Shown here: piece by piece, positions 22,534 through 34,691 of the stretch
Layout of the letters: each line of letters opens with the position of its first letter
Numbering within the stretch: the stretch's first letter is position 1
Source: Earliella scabrosa
Lineage: Eukaryota > Basidiomycota > Agaricomycetes > Polyporales > Polyporaceae
Length of the DNA: 64,000 nucleotides
Direction: 5' to 3'
NCBI GenBank assembly: GCA_022605405.1
Contig: JABYQQ010000031.1
Location: 1 to 64,000 of the forward strand
Position numbers and translations under genes: made by a program
Notes under the pieces: model-generated
Told to the model about the DNA's origin: nothing
What the model saw: the letters and a program-made list of their open reading frames with translations, nothing else
Database searches by the model: none

Positions 22534-24764
22534 CCTTCAGGTTGAACTTCGAGCTTCGTTGAACTCGCCGAATCTTGTGGGTTAAGAGTCAGGGTATCAC
22601 GCAGTGATCGAGGCTTGATGTCTCACGACGACGACCGGTCTGAAGTCCCATGCATGTATCTCCGTCGACAATAGCCATAGCCGCGTTTGAGATGTCTTCA
22701 GACAACCGCTCCTCGCCGGGGATTTGATGAAAAGAGACGAGATCGCCCGCAGTCGCCGATTGCGACGTATTCCATCGCCCTGTCGCCTACGTGCGAGAAC
22801 TTGAACCCGGGCGGTAGACACAACGTCCTCGTACCCCTCCGAAAAGACCCTCCGAGACCGAACCGCCCTTCGATGAATGGATTAGCGACAGGTCCCGTCG
22901 CGCCTCTATGCTTCGTCGAGCGTCCAGTCGGTCGGGGTACAAGGCAACGTGACTATATATTCAAATCAAACACTCCCCACTCCATACCTCGACACTTATG
23001 GTTCTACATACCCACGTCAAGCAGCGCCCCGTTCGTCTGCAGGTCGACCATTCGCGTCTCCAGTCTGAACTTGGATCGGGATCCACATCGGGGACCACTG
23101 GACGGACGTTTCCCAGCGACCAACCAAACCTGCAAATACATACTGGATATCGGTACCTGACGGGATGCCGGAGGTGGATGCTGTGGGGCGCTCGGAGACA
23201 TGCGCTGCGTCAGTCGCTCCAGAGCCAGCAGTGTCGGCCTGGAACGAGGAGGCCGATTGTCAACGATGAACATAACTGGGAAAGGAGGTGTTGGGGACTG
23301 ACAGGAGGGGAAGCTTGCTGTAGATCACGAGCGACACCATCCATATCGTGAGCACCACTAGTAGAATCCTAAACTCGGGGACCGGGGACGGGGTAGACAC
23401 AGTAAAGATGAGTTACGCCGACACACACGGCGCAGCATGAACGTACCTGACATAGGGTGGCCGCTAAGGTGTCCCCTTGACCGACAACGTCCTTTCGAAG
23501 TGACCTATTGAGGTTGGATGGCGTCGCCGTCCGGCGCGGGCGACTCGTGATCACCACGCCGTCGAATTGCCATTTCCCTGTTGCATGAGGAACGTCAGTA
23601 TGGTCTTGCGTTCGACGCCATGAAGACGTACGGAGAGGCAGCGTGGAAAGGGATTTGCCTGGAAATCGAGATGAGACAGTGCCTCAAGACCCACAACGCA
23701 AAGCATACCGGGCTTGGGGGCAGTCGCAGCGAGTCTGCGCGACGACCGGGAGCCTTCCACAGCGATGGATTAGACATCACCTCCTATGCAAATTGCAACA
23801 CTCACCACGGACGTCCCTCGTGGAGGCCGTCGACCGCATCGTAGGTGTAGTGAGGGAATCGTATCGAGAGGGGGATTAAGAAGATGATGAATAAATGTGT
23901 GCTCGCCTGATGCTTTAAGGGACTTGTCGAAGAGTCTGATCTTGATCTGGTGTAATAACGACTACCCGCTGATGTGTTGTGATGGCTGAGGGCGCTCGGC
24001 TGGGCCGGTCAGTGTTAAAACTTCATCTGCGAGCACGCACGGGCGATTCCATCGTCCATATGATCAAGCGCATACGCCATTGCATTGTTTTTGACGAGCA
24101 CAGGCTTTGAAGCGACTCGTATGCTAAGGTGTGCCTACATAGCATCGCCCTGGAGTTCGCGTCAGTACTTGAGAGAGCCTGGCACTATCGCGACCACCTG
24201 CATACCTAGCTCGTCGAAATAAGAATGTTTGGAGCCCATAGGCAAAGCTCATCAAGGTAGATCTTGTCATCATCAAGAGAGCCACGTAGGAGGATGTCGA
24301 AGAGGTTGGAGACTTGGAGTTTAACGCAAGCGCAGGAATTGGGGCAACTAGTGGTGGCAGGGCTAAGGGCACAGGAACCCCACCTGGTCGACACTACCGC
24401 AGCACACACGAAGCGCTTCGTATTAGTAAGCGTTCCGAGCTCCTGGCATATTCAGGCTGCTCCCACTAGCAGGACCAAGTCTGACCAAGGGTCTGAGGGC
24501 CACTCGAACTTCGCAAATGGTATTGATCCTACCACAAAATGAACTCCACTATGTACTGTTGAGGTGTCCACATTCGAGACACTGGCAGCTCCGAGTCGAT
24601 ATACGACTCGATGCGGCAGAGCGAACGCCGAACATCCAACAGCCTTCCCCTAACACGTATATAACAGCCCCATGTTTGCTAGATAGTAGGTCGACGTATC
24701 CGTTGAACCTGCTGATATAGTAGGCTTCGAAACTTCACGTTCACTTCATTCTCGCATCACCGTC
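22534..24764. other. Gene-poor stretch with one possible exon remnant
   Basis: No complete gene could be assembled. A plus-strand segment at about 23581-23720 reads as a plausible peptide (QYGLAFDAMKTYGEAAWKG, then LEIEMRQCLKTHNAKHTG) and may be a leftover exon of a decayed gene. On the minus strand, 24330-24206 reads VSNLFDILLRGSLDDDKIYL, again isolated. A TATATAA at 24658-24664 precedes the next weak frame. Confidence 0.3.
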
Positions 24765-24884
24765 ATGGCACGCCGCACTGTGACGAGCCGGGCCCGAAGT
24801 CGTCATGCTCTTCGAGCCGGATCTCTCCACGTTCTCCTCTCCTCCACCACACCGCAACAGTTCGCTTCCGTTGCGCCTACATAG
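24765..24884 (+). CDS. Possible short gene or first exon, 39 aa
   Basis: An ATG 107 bp downstream of a TATATAA box opens a basic 39-residue frame (MARRTVTSRARSRHALRAGS) ending in TAG. It may be the first exon of a longer gene whose other exons I could not join, or chance. The support is only the TATA-ATG spacing and the basic start. Confidence 0.15.
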   Translation: MARRTVTSRARSRHALRAGSLHVLLSSTTPQQFASVAPT

Positions 24885-25603
24885 TTGTGATTATGGTTAC
24901 ACTCATGCAGTCGTCCGCACATGCCGCGTGATCGTGCGTGCGCGTGTGGACAGCGCCCGAACGCGTACTACTAGAACGTGGATCATACGAAGGCCGCTGC
25001 GACAAGAACAGCAGAACCGTCCTCTGGCGGATGGTGGACAGCGAACAGTGATACACCTGCTCCAGCCACATCTTGGCGCAGTACCCGTCTGAGAAGGTGT
25101 TGCTGCCCTAGCGCAGGGGCTAAGGCCTATTGACCACCGGACATGATGGGCGGCATATTCGGAAACGTTCGGGACGGTAAACTCGCTGATTGAGTGTGTC
25201 CAAAGAAGTGCTAGATGTTCAAATCGATTGTGTACGTATCAAAATATATTGACAAGAACATATCAGATTGTGGACAACCGTGCATGCTCATGAACTGACT
25301 AACCCCCCGCTATGTCGAGCCTCTGCCACAACATCGACGTAGGAATGAAACAAGCCGACCTGCGCTGGAGCACACTTCTGCAGTCCGGAAAGTGTGGGGC
25401 CGTCGCACGACGCGACTGAGGGCATAACTGGAGCGGAGAAAGGTATGCAAAACCGGCAGGAAGAGATACAGCGATACCCGCACGACAATGACGCGGGCGC
25501 ACAGGCTTACCATATGGACAACACAGCCGAAGCGCAGGCTGACGGGCAAGAGAGTAGAACTCGGGCGCACACCGAGATGCACGCGCCGAGAGGGAGGTAG
25601 AAG

Positions 25604-26539
25604 GACCCGGGCGCACGCCGAAGCGCAGGCTGACGGGAAAGAGAGGGGAACTCGGGCGCGCACCGAGGCGCGAGCTCACGAGATGGAGAAGGACCCGGGC
25701 GCACGCCGAAGCGCAGGCTGACGGGAAAGAGAGGGGAACTCGGGCGCGCACCGAGGCGCGAGCTCACGAGACGGAGAAGGACCCGGGCGCACGCCGAAGC
25801 GCAGGCTGACGGGAAAGAGAGGGGAACTCGGGCGCACACCGAGATGCACGCGCCGAGAGGGAGGTAGATGGACCCGGGCGCACGCCGAAGCGCAGGCTGA
25901 CGGGAAAGAGAGGGGAACTCGGGCGCGCACCGAGGCGCGAGCTCACGAGACGGAGAAGGACCCGGGCGCACGCCGAAGCGCAGGCTGACGGGAAAGAGAG
26001 GGGAACTCGGGCGCACACCGAGATGCACGCGCCGAGAGGGAGGTAGATGGACCCGGGCGCACGCCGAAGCGCAGGCTGACGGGAAAGAGAGGGGAACTCG
26101 GGCGCGCACCGAGGCGCGAGCTCACGAGACGGAGAAGGACCCGGGCGCACGCCGAAGCGCAGGCTGACGGGAAAGAGAGGGGAACTCGGGCGCACACCGA
26201 GATGCACGCGCCGAGAGGGAGGTAGATGGACCCGGGCGCACGCCGAAGCGCAGGCTGACGGGAAAGAGAGGGGAACTCGGGCGCGCACCGAGGCGCGAGC
26301 TCACGAGATGGAGAAGGACCCGGGCGCACGCCGAAGCGCAGGCTGACGGGAAAGAGAGGGGAACTCGGGCGCGCACCAAGGCGCGAGCTCACGAGATGGA
26401 GAAGGACCCGGGCGCACGCCGAAGCGCAGGCTGACGGGAAAGAGAGGGGAACTCGGGCGCACACCGAGATGCACGCGCCGAGAGGGAGGTAGATGGACCC
26501 GGGCGCACGCCGAAGCGCAGGCTGACGGGAAAGAGAGGC
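25604..26539. repeat. Two-unit satellite (A = 88 bp, B = 91 bp), ten full units
   Basis: Units start with GACCCGGGCGCACGCCGAAG at 25604, 25692, 25780, 25871, 25959, 26050, 26138, 26229, 26317, 26405 and 26496. Spacings are 88 or 91 bp, giving the order A A B A B A B A A B and a partial eleventh. All units share the first 57 bp or so and differ in the second part. A ends in GGCGCGAGCTCACGAGA plus an ATGGAGAAG-like link; B ends in CCGAGATGCACGCGCCGAG plus a GGTAGATG link. The AB dimer repeats every 179 bp. Copies are nearly identical, so amplification is recent. Degenerate B-like sequence precedes it from about 25500. The minus strand is free of stops in several frames, which creates spurious reading frames. 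Confidence 0.9.
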
Positions 26540-26929
26540 AGAGGAGGCGGAGGGGTTGGTTGTGGGATTGAAACTGAACTCGAGCGACGACTAGATTGAT
26601 CGTTCACGAGCGGTGTGGAAAGCGGGCCAAAGGCAAGAGGTCTTGATAGGTTTGGCAGAAGATCATCCTGGGGAACAAAGTCAATTCTCGCCACGGTTAT
26701 CAATTGGCAGTCCGTACCATCGTCACCCTGTGTTCGAGCACAGTCCTTGGGCCCGTGCAGTATGCAAGACTCCGAACAATCCATTGGCGGGGCTGTCGAA
26801 TAGGGAATGGGTTGTGCGGCCGTAACAGGGTAAACAAGACGAGAGAGGGACGAGAGGTACGGATCAAAGAGAGCGCAACGCGAGCCGACGCCGTAGCGCA
26901 ACTTCACGGGGGAAGAAGTGTGGAAATCG

Positions 26930-27065
26930 AGCGCACACCAAGGTGCAGGAGATCGACATGCAGGAGATCGAGATACGGGCGCACACCGAAGTGCAAGCTC
27001 ACGAGGAAAAGAGAGGGGAAGTCGCGCGCACACCGAAGTGCAAGCTCACGAGAGGGAGGCAAAGA
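26930..27065. repeat. Degenerate relatives of the 88/91-bp satellite
   Basis: Two or three shorter units of about 49 bp contain GCGCACACCGAAGTGCAAGC followed by TCACGAG and GAGAGGGGAAGT-like sequence. They are clearly related to satellite unit A and lie 0.4 kb beyond the end of the regular array. Confidence 0.65.
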
Positions 27066-27815
27066 GGGACGACGTCATGACGCAGCATGAGCAAACCAAA
27101 AGGGAGATGAAAGAAGGGTAGAACGGCTAGGATGGCGAGATGTGGCGGGGTGGATGGCATACTCACATGTGTATCCAAAACAGCATCGGCCCTGCGCCTA
27201 CTAACGAGGATCTGAGCCGTGCGGTTCTGAGCTAAAGGCGCGAGCAGACATTATCTGAGTCAGGACTCACCTCAAGTTCTAAAACCAGTAAGAGCTTGTG
27301 CATCGTTTCGTTTCCCGAAAGTGTGTCGCCGATGAGATATAGGGGATCCGTAGCCTAACTGCAGCAGGATGGTGAACGATGGGGATGATCGGGAAACAGT
27401 ACTCATCTGGTGAGCCAGTCGATCGTCGCTACATCATAGGTGTTCAGCAGGCATGGTGGGTCGATACGGGTGAACAAGGGGCAGAAAGTTTGAGAAGGGA
27501 GAGGACGTTCAACGTGGCGGCGCGGACTGTCAGTCTGACGCCCGTGAGCGATTTGTCAGATGCGGTCAAATCACGCCATCTTTGCCTGGACTTGGGGTCC
27601 CGGTTTGGGCCATCCCAGCCACTCGTTGCCGGGCCGTTCTATTGCCGACGGCCGATGGCAGCATGGCTCTCGGGAGTAGGCCGACAAGTCGGTACCGGTC
27701 CCCGCATCGGGCTCGCACACCTACAGCACAAGTATTGGCGTCCTCTCGCGCATTGACTCTGAGATAGTGAGCCCTTCACCGCCATCTCTGCACAACGCGC
27801 CCGCCAGAACGATCA
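27066..27815. other. Intergenic upstream of the JmjC gene
   Basis: A 125-codon plus-strand frame (27379-27756) has no recognised features and no matching exons. It may be part of the promoter/5' leader of the JmjC gene. No TATA box singled out. Confidence 0.35.
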
Positions 27816-30579
27816 ATGGCGCCAAAACGGGATCTCTCAGTTCAGAAGCGCAGCTGCACCCACCCAGGAGTTGGCGGGCGATTCGCAAAACTACCCCCGT
27901 GTGTCACTTGCACTGGGAAGCTGGCTCTGCAACATGACGAATGCCGATTTATGGGTACGTGCGTCATGATAGCACGAGCTCTGTCAATCACTCACACGTG
28001 GATTAGGTTGGCGAGCCAGAGAAGGCGAGACGGGTCCGGTTATCTTCACGACCGGCAAGCCTCCTTTCAATTATGTCTCCCCGACACTCAATCGGATCCC
28101 TGACGAACGCCTGAGGCGTCAGGTTCAGGTGTGACCTGTCACGGACATATTCTATGTCCACTAATAATCCTTTGACGTAGTCCATTTGCGCGAAGGAATT
28201 ACTTCCAGAGCTTCGTAAGGAGCATGAGCATTTAAAACTACCAGGTCTGCTTTATCGATCGCGGGACTTACGTGCCCGAGATGTCTGCGGTAAATCACTC
28301 TCCCCATTGGGGGGCCGAGGGCTCGAAGTTACTGACCTCACTGTCTAATAGATATCTGTCTTGTAGAACTGTTCTCTCAGACCTGGTTCTGCACTCGATG
28401 CGGCTTGGACCTCTGTGACGACTGTGCGTCCCACATACAAAAGGTATGAAATCTTCGACGTTCAATGAGAGCACGCATTCATGTTTCGCAGCCCGAGTGG
28501 AATTGGCCCGCGCGCCTGAGCGTAGCTGGAGCGAAGGTGATGCACGTTTGCGATGCAAGGTCCCTCAAGCCCACGACTAGATTTCAAGAAGGCGAACTCA
28601 GCAATGCGATACGCGCCATGGATGAACTTGTGCAGTCGCCAGGATCTGCAAGGTGGATGTGCATATGTCTTCTGAGCGCTGGCTGCTCACCCGTTTTGTA
28701 TGCTCTCTCTCCAGTGCTACCTTTCGCCACCTTGATGCACGACAGACCGATGTTCTGCGGGTGCGGATGGACCAGATTTCGCACTCGGAGTTTAGAGCGG
28801 CCCTGGGAAGTGGCGTCCCTGTGCTGATACGCGGCGTCCATCGTCGTCTGCAGAAACATTGGACGCCTGAGGCCCTAATGGCAAGCATCGATGAAGCCAT
28901 GATGACGTGCATTGAGTGCAACAGTAGCAAGGAAAACCGCGTAACAATGCCGGCCAAGGCCTTCTTCGAGCAGCTCTCTCCCAACGCGCAGCCTGGGGCA
29001 GTCTACAAAGTCAAAGTGGGCGAGCTTGACAGATGTCGCGTTGTCTTCACGACTGACCTGAGCTTAGGACTGGCCGCCCGACCGACATTTCAAGGATGTA
29101 TTCCGACAGCACTACCGCTCATTCAACCAGGCTTTCCCCGACGCGTGTGCTGACTTCGTTCGAGCAGACGGTGCCGCTAACATCGCTGCCTGTTGGCCGG
29201 ACACTGAGGGCGCCCCGGATCTTGGTTCGTCCGCAAAATTGAGAATGGCATTGTTGCGTTGCTGATCATTTGTAGGTCCTAAGATGTATGCTGCGATGGC
29301 AAACCGGGAGAATGGGGAAGGAACAACGCGGCTTCATCTCGATGTTACCGACGCCGCCAATCTGATGGTTTGGGCTGCAGATCCATCACGACCAGCTGCA
29401 AGATGGCACATCTTCCGGCAGGGCGATGCGGACAGATTGCGAGAGGCCGTCTGGGCTTCGAAGTGGTGTGCTGAGGCGGATCATCCGATACACTCTCAGA
29501 GTGTGTACCTGAAGGCCGAGATGTTACGACACCTGGCAGACACGTGCAATATACGTCCCTGGATCATTGAGCAGTCCGTTGGTGACCTCGTTGTCATTCC
29601 GGCGGGAGCCGCTCACCAGGTATGTGACGGGCATATCTGAGTGCGCTTGTTTGCTGAGAGCTTCCGCTTAGGTATGGAACTACCAGGGGGCCATCAAGCT
29701 CGCCAGCGACTTCATTTCCGTGCTTAACGCGGACACAACAGCGCGGATGGTAGACATACTGCGGGATAGCCGGATCAAGGATGATAAGCCAGACTTGCTC
29801 CAGTTCCGTACAACACTCTGGTTGCAATATTGTGCCTCATTGTCGTGGATCATGGGACCGGACCCTCATGGCGAGATGGACGACGTGCAGATGGACGACG
29901 TGCAGATGGACGACGCGCAGACAGACAGCGAGACCACACCCACACTTGGTGTGTCCAACGTCACATCAGAAGTTGGCCTATCGACACACACCATCGGACA
30001 GGGGACCCTACCTTCTAGCGTTCGCCAAACTCCCCACACTCCTGCATGCCTTCCCTCTAACACTCCCAATGTGTCCTTGCCCCCTCGGCCTGATTGGGTT
30101 ACACAGGTAGGAGCTGGCTAGGCTTTCGTCACGAGCATACGATGATGATAGAACATCAACCAGCAGCTTCCGAAGCGTCCAGCTGAGCCCGAGCTGGGCC
30201 CGACGGCCAAGCATCCGCGACTAACCCCTCCCCTCGCACAACCCAGCAAATCAGACCGGACATGCGTATGCCCAGTACCCGCCTGCTCTAAACGATGCAA
30301 TCGGCCTGGGTTGGTGACACATATGTGAGCATCTATTCATCGCCGGGAGCGCCGCCCTTACACGATTCCTTCAGGGCTGCTATCCACAGGACATTCTTCC
30401 ATCCACCACCGGAGCAGTTGGCGGCGCTGAAGCCATTCTACAAGCCTTCCGTCGACGACGCCGCATTTCTCCGGCAGGTGCAGAGTCTATACGACGGTCT
30501 TCCAACTGAGGTAGAATACCATGGAAAGAGAGTTCGTGATTATCTTGGTCGAGCTCGAGGGGACAGCTTGAGGATGTAG
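27816..30579 (+). CDS. KDM3-like JmjC-domain protein with C2H2 zinc finger, 743 aa
   Basis: Eleven exons: 27816-27954, 28007-28122, 28181-28289, 28352-28443, 28492-28652, 28715-29015, 29068-29224, 29276-29619, 29672-30106, 30152-30324 and 30375-30579. All are in phase, 744 codons. Residues 135-146 form a zinc knuckle (FCTRCGLDLCDDC), as upstream of the JmjC domain in KDM3/JMJD1 histone H3K9 demethylases. The linker DWPPDRHFKDVF, then GPKMYAAM, also fits KDM3. The Fe(II) ligands H379 and D381 (TRLHLDV) and H472 (IPAGAAHQVWN) are present, so the fold looks active; the expected chemistry is 2-oxoglutarate-dependent demethylation in the nucleus. Residues 658-680 form a C2H2 finger (CPVPACSKRC...H...H) interrupted by an intron. 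An MDDVQ-type 5-residue repeat precedes it. Substrate is inferred, not shown. Confidence 0.85.
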
Positions 30580-31093
30580 TTGATGAATCGATGACGCGTT
30601 GGACTGTGTGTTGACTGCATTCATGAGCCATGTAGACTGCCGGTGCTTTCGTCGAGTTGACGTCACCGTCCGTATCTTAGCTCTAACGCACTAGTTTGTT
30701 GGGTATGCCATGCACACCTCGGTGCTTGGTATACTATTCGCGAGTTGTGTCGAGGCGCATCGAATTAGCTTGTCATGGCTCTTGCGCAAAACAATGGACC
30801 AGACCACCGGTATTGGGGAACCTCGTATTTTGCACATCCGGAACAGGACCAGGAAGCTGATCTGTATTACTCCATTGCCTAGTCCAGCCAGTATATACGC
30901 GTACGTAATGGTAAGTATGTAGATGGGATGCAGAAGGAGTCACCGGTGATCCATCAGGTCAAATGCTGGCATAAACCTTCAACGACGACGAACGTAAGAC
31001 TCCATCAACTCCGACGCCGCCGAAAAACCGGGAGCAGCCGCGAGTACGCGGCGAGTCACCAGGACGCAAGGACTTAGCAATATCGTGGCGTTA
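30580..31093. other. Intergenic after the JmjC gene
   Basis: 514 bp containing the presumed terminator of the JmjC gene. No gene seen; short frames only. Confidence 0.4.
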
Positions 31094-31560
31094 GCACGCG
31101 ACGGACATCGGGAGGGGTTGATGAGCACGCACCTGCCATCATACCTACCACACCACACGAGGTTAGATATCCTGTTAGCAAGGGCGACCACTGGAGGGGA
31201 CACACCGAGTAGGATACTGGAAGCCCGACACTACTCACGAGCGACGTAGACGCAGAACCTGGTGAGACTGTCAGCACGCGACGGACATCGGGAGGAATTC
31301 GTGAGGACGCACTGGCAATCATACAAACCGCACCACACGAGGTCAGCATACGCCGTCAGCAAACCAACTGACCGTCTGGAGATACCCCCGACGACGCAAG
31401 CAGTTGACGTCACACCATATATCACATATCGTGATCCCGAAATGGCTACGTGGTGAACGGGAACTACCATCAGCACACGCCGCCATCGAGGGCAGAAGGA
31501 CATACCGGGTATCATACACCTTGCATCTAAGAGGGCACGTACATGCCGAGAACGCTGACA
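31094..31560. repeat. Diverged direct repeats, period about 179 bp
   Basis: AGCACGCGACGGACATCGGG occurs at about 31096 and again at about 31275. Each is followed by matching but diverged sequence (CATCATAC/CAATCATAC, then CACCACACGAGG). From about 31440 a further block (CCGCCATCGAGG, AGGACATACC) resembles the units of the array at 32.3 kb. I read the whole 31.1-32.8 kb stretch as an eroded tandem-repeat field. Confidence 0.55.
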
Positions 31561-32305
31561 CTAGAGAACCTGACGTACGGCAGCTGGGATACACACAGGC
31601 CGGGCGATAACTCACATCGCACTTGAAGGACGTCCACGCGAGAGGAGACATAGACCTAAGTGCACCCGTTAGACTGAGAGTGGGGGAGGCAAGTGAGGTA
31701 CCTACAGTAATCAACTTCGGTAACGGGGCAGTCATGTATGGAAGCTGTGGTAGGTGACGAGAGAGGTAAAGTGTGCGCAGAACATCCGGAACTACCATGC
31801 CGTCAGCACCACACCGCCAACTAGAGCAGTGAACGGGGACGAACCTAATGTTACCACGTCAGCACGCTCCCTCATCACGAGGTCAGGACCTGCGGATATC
31901 GTACCGTCAGAACGCCACCAAGACCTACAGGGGGGAGCGGGAATAACCTGAGAGGCTACTGTTAGTGCTCCGCCATTGGGAAGAGGACGAAGACGCACCT
32001 AACAACCTAGTCTGGCATACACCGGCTGGATGTAATCACCGCCGCTCAGTAACGAGTGACGCATAGTTCATGATCACAGCTGGCGGTGCGTACGAGTGGC
32101 GAGAGGCGTCCTAGGAGCTCCCCATGACTGCCCAGTCATTGACACGATCTCAATCGCAACGACGGGGGCATTGCTCATGTTTAGTTCATGGGCCAGATCG
32201 AGCTTGCCCTTGATCGCCTGTCTGCGCTTGAACCGCGTGCGGACCCACAACGCGAGCACCCCGATGACCCTGACCACTCGGAGAGACCCCGTCGACGAGA
32301 GCAGG

Positions 32306-32728
32306 TGAGGAGGACTCACAAGATATCATACATCGTAATGCGGATCTACGTTGGCAACGGGGAGTACCGTCAGCGCGGGCCGCCATCGAGTGAACAAGGA
32401 CGTACCTACGTCTTCCGAGTGAGAAGACACGTACGTGCGGAGGACACGGGCGATCCGACAGCATGCTTGACACCTACGTCGGCAACAGGGAGCACCGTCA
32501 GCTGCGGGTCGCCATCGAGTGAACAAGGACGTACCAACGTCTTCCGAGTGAGAAGACACGTACGTGAGGAGGACTCACGAGATATCATACATCGTAATGC
32601 GGATCTACGTTGGCAACGGGGAGTACCGTCAGCGCGGGCCGCCATCGAGTGAACAAGGACGTACCTACGTCTTCCGAGTGAGAAGACACGTACGTGCGGA
32701 GGACACGGGCGATCCGACAGCATGCTGA
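32306..32728. repeat. Tandem repeat of about 130 bp, nearly three units
   Basis: Units beginning GGCAACGGGGAGTACCGTCA start at 32353, 32481 (variant) and 32612. The first and third are almost identical over their whole length including flanks, while the middle one is diverged, so the larger duplication period is about 259 bp. Each unit contains GAGTGAACAAGGACGTACC and a short imperfect palindrome around ACACGTACGTG. No coding function supported. Confidence 0.75.
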
Positions 32729-33120
32729 CGACGACGAGCGGACAGTACACAGATATACCTGACGTCTGCTAGCTAGGATGCACTGGCTGAGCGAGAACTC
32801 ATATGAGACTCAAAGAACGCGCACAGCAGAGGAAACATGAACCTGAGGGCACCGGTCAGAGTGAAATTAGGCGATGCCGACAAGGAGTGGGAGAGGTGCG
32901 GATTTGCGGCTCAACGGACAGAGAAGTCAGAGCAGAGTGAGAGAGAGGAGTGGAAGAGCGAGGTTTGACCGAGGTAAAGAGCAATGCGTGTTCATATATC
33001 GGAGGCGATCAACATTCACACGGGCTCACGTGATTGTTAACATTCACACGGACTGTCTAAGTAATAAGTATAGGGTGAAGCGCTAGGTTCCGATGTCGAA
33101 CGTTGTGAGATTTCGGAGGA
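32729..33120. other. Intergenic with a duplicated short motif
   Basis: AACATTCACACGG occurs at 33011 and again at about 33040, the first followed by GCTCACGTG (an E-box-like CACGTG). The same composite motif appears at 37169-37190. Confidence 0.4.
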
Positions 33121-34032
33121 ATGAACGTATTCCACGTATATTCCGACTACATTCTGCCCCCCGACAACGGGACTCGCTGGCAAGATCTCGACGAGTGTCG
33201 CTGTGAAAGCTATCGGTGCTGCTATGGTCCCGGAGGCTTTCGATGGAAATCCAAGTAGGAACGGAGCGCGCTCAAAGTCCGACTCTACTTATGCGCCCCA
33301 AGTATTTCCCCTCCATCCTCAGAAGACGACCCTGGCGACGTATCTGGCTCATCTACGATTTCCGGCCTTGGCAACCCAGGCCACTCCCGAGCCACGAGAG
33401 GCTTGTACCGACTTGCTAGATAGCTGGTCTGGCGACGATTCAAACACGATGGCCCAATTGCAACCTCTCGTTCAGCCTGCTTCAGAGGTCTTGGAACCGG
33501 AGGCATCGCCTCGTCCACTCGGACTCGCATCGACGCGTATATCATTCAGCGGCCAATCTGCACTGCATGCCACAAGTACTATCCAGCTGACAGTCTCGCC
33601 GCTCTCTCTTCCCCTTCATGTGCTGTTCGTCGATGCAAAGGCATGGTCCATCGTATCAAACACAACGTGTCTTGCGGAACAACTCGCAGGATTCGTTCAT
33701 GGCGACCTAAGACAGGGAAGACGTTCACCGATCTGGAAGGACCGGCTGGACATGCCTCATGGCTGTAACGTTCAGCGCAGCCCGGGCTGATCCCGTCTCC
33801 TGTTGTGCCAAGTGTGCGGGAATGAGCGTAGACAGATTTGCGTGTACGTAGTACGACACAAGGTTCGAACTCAATGCTACCTGTTGGAGATCTATCCGGG
33901 AGCAGGCCAGGATATAAGCCGGGGTATGTTACAGTCTATAAGGGCACATCTCTACGCAGGCCGGATGGTACATATGAATTCAGGAACGTTGTGGATGAGG
34001 GATGGATTATTATGCAAGAGTCACAAGCTTAA
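33121..34032 (+). CDS. Weak multi-exon gene candidate, cysteine-rich N-terminus
   Basis: An ATG at 33121 opens a protein-like segment (MNVFHVYSDYILPPDNGTRW, then CRCESYRCCYGPGGFRW) that probably splices near 33254 (GTAGGA donor) to an acidic S/G-rich segment starting at about 33301. A convincing 3' segment ends at 34032 (YKPGYVTVYKGTSLRRPDG, then EFRNVVDEGWIIMQES). I could not connect the middle exons with confidence, and a 195-codon frame at 33203-33790 competes. It may be a real lineage-specific gene or a decayed one. Function unknown. Confidence 0.3.
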
Positions 34033-34691
34033 CCTATAACCCGCGAACGACGAAACGGAAGACAACAAAACATAGGGAAGAAGCGCTGACGAACAACGCG
34101 CGGAAAGGACGGGAGGAGCGGAAATAGGACAGAGATAGTGGGATAGAATGGGTGTTTCCAGGGGTAAGTGAGGCTAGGTATGGAAGACAAGGAGGAAGTC
34201 AAATCGGGCGAGCCGCCCAATCTAAACGTCAGTCACCGACTCGGAACGACACGACGTGTAAGCATGTCGCAGCAACCAATGTCCGCATCGGAGTACAGCG
34301 TAGGGGGCGATCAGATCGTGTGTTCTGCAACAGAGATATGTAGAGGATGTAACTGAACAGAGAGAATCGATGGGGTCTCGATGAAGAAAGGTACGGCTGG
34401 GGGTTAAGGCTAAGGATGACTCCGCGATATGCCACTCCAACTCCAAGTGTCCGGGAAGCAATGCGTTATGAGCGACATGGTAGTAAGACGGTCGCGATCA
34501 AGCAGATAGGAGACGGGGCGATACGTGTTCGTCTTCGTCTTCGTGACACGGGAGCAGGAGCCCAGGCGGGGTACACCGAACAGGGGAAATCGTGATCGAT
34601 ATTCGTGTGCGACGATGGCGCGGATGTGCCGGTGACGGATTGAAGGAGGCATGGATAGATAAGAGTCGACCTGATGACAGGCGGGCGTCGT
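34033..34691. other. Intergenic, nothing recognised
   Basis: Purine-rich, with no spliceable coding region on either strand. Confidence 0.4.

Noticed and set aside
25507..26464. Several overlapping minus-strand reading frames of 85-200 codons with repeated R/P/S/A-rich peptides
   Set aside because: They come from the 88/91-bp satellite, whose minus strand lacks stops in several frames. Unit lengths are not multiples of 3, so the frame changes at every unit and no single protein repeat exists.
29594..30300. Minus-strand frames opposite the JmjC gene
   Set aside because: They lie antisense to exons with clear JmjC motifs and have no splice-consistent partners.
30960..32760. CRISPR-like array or rRNA spacer repeats
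   Set aside because: The units are about 130-180 bp without short regular spacers, the organism is a eukaryote, and no rRNA sequence is adjacent.
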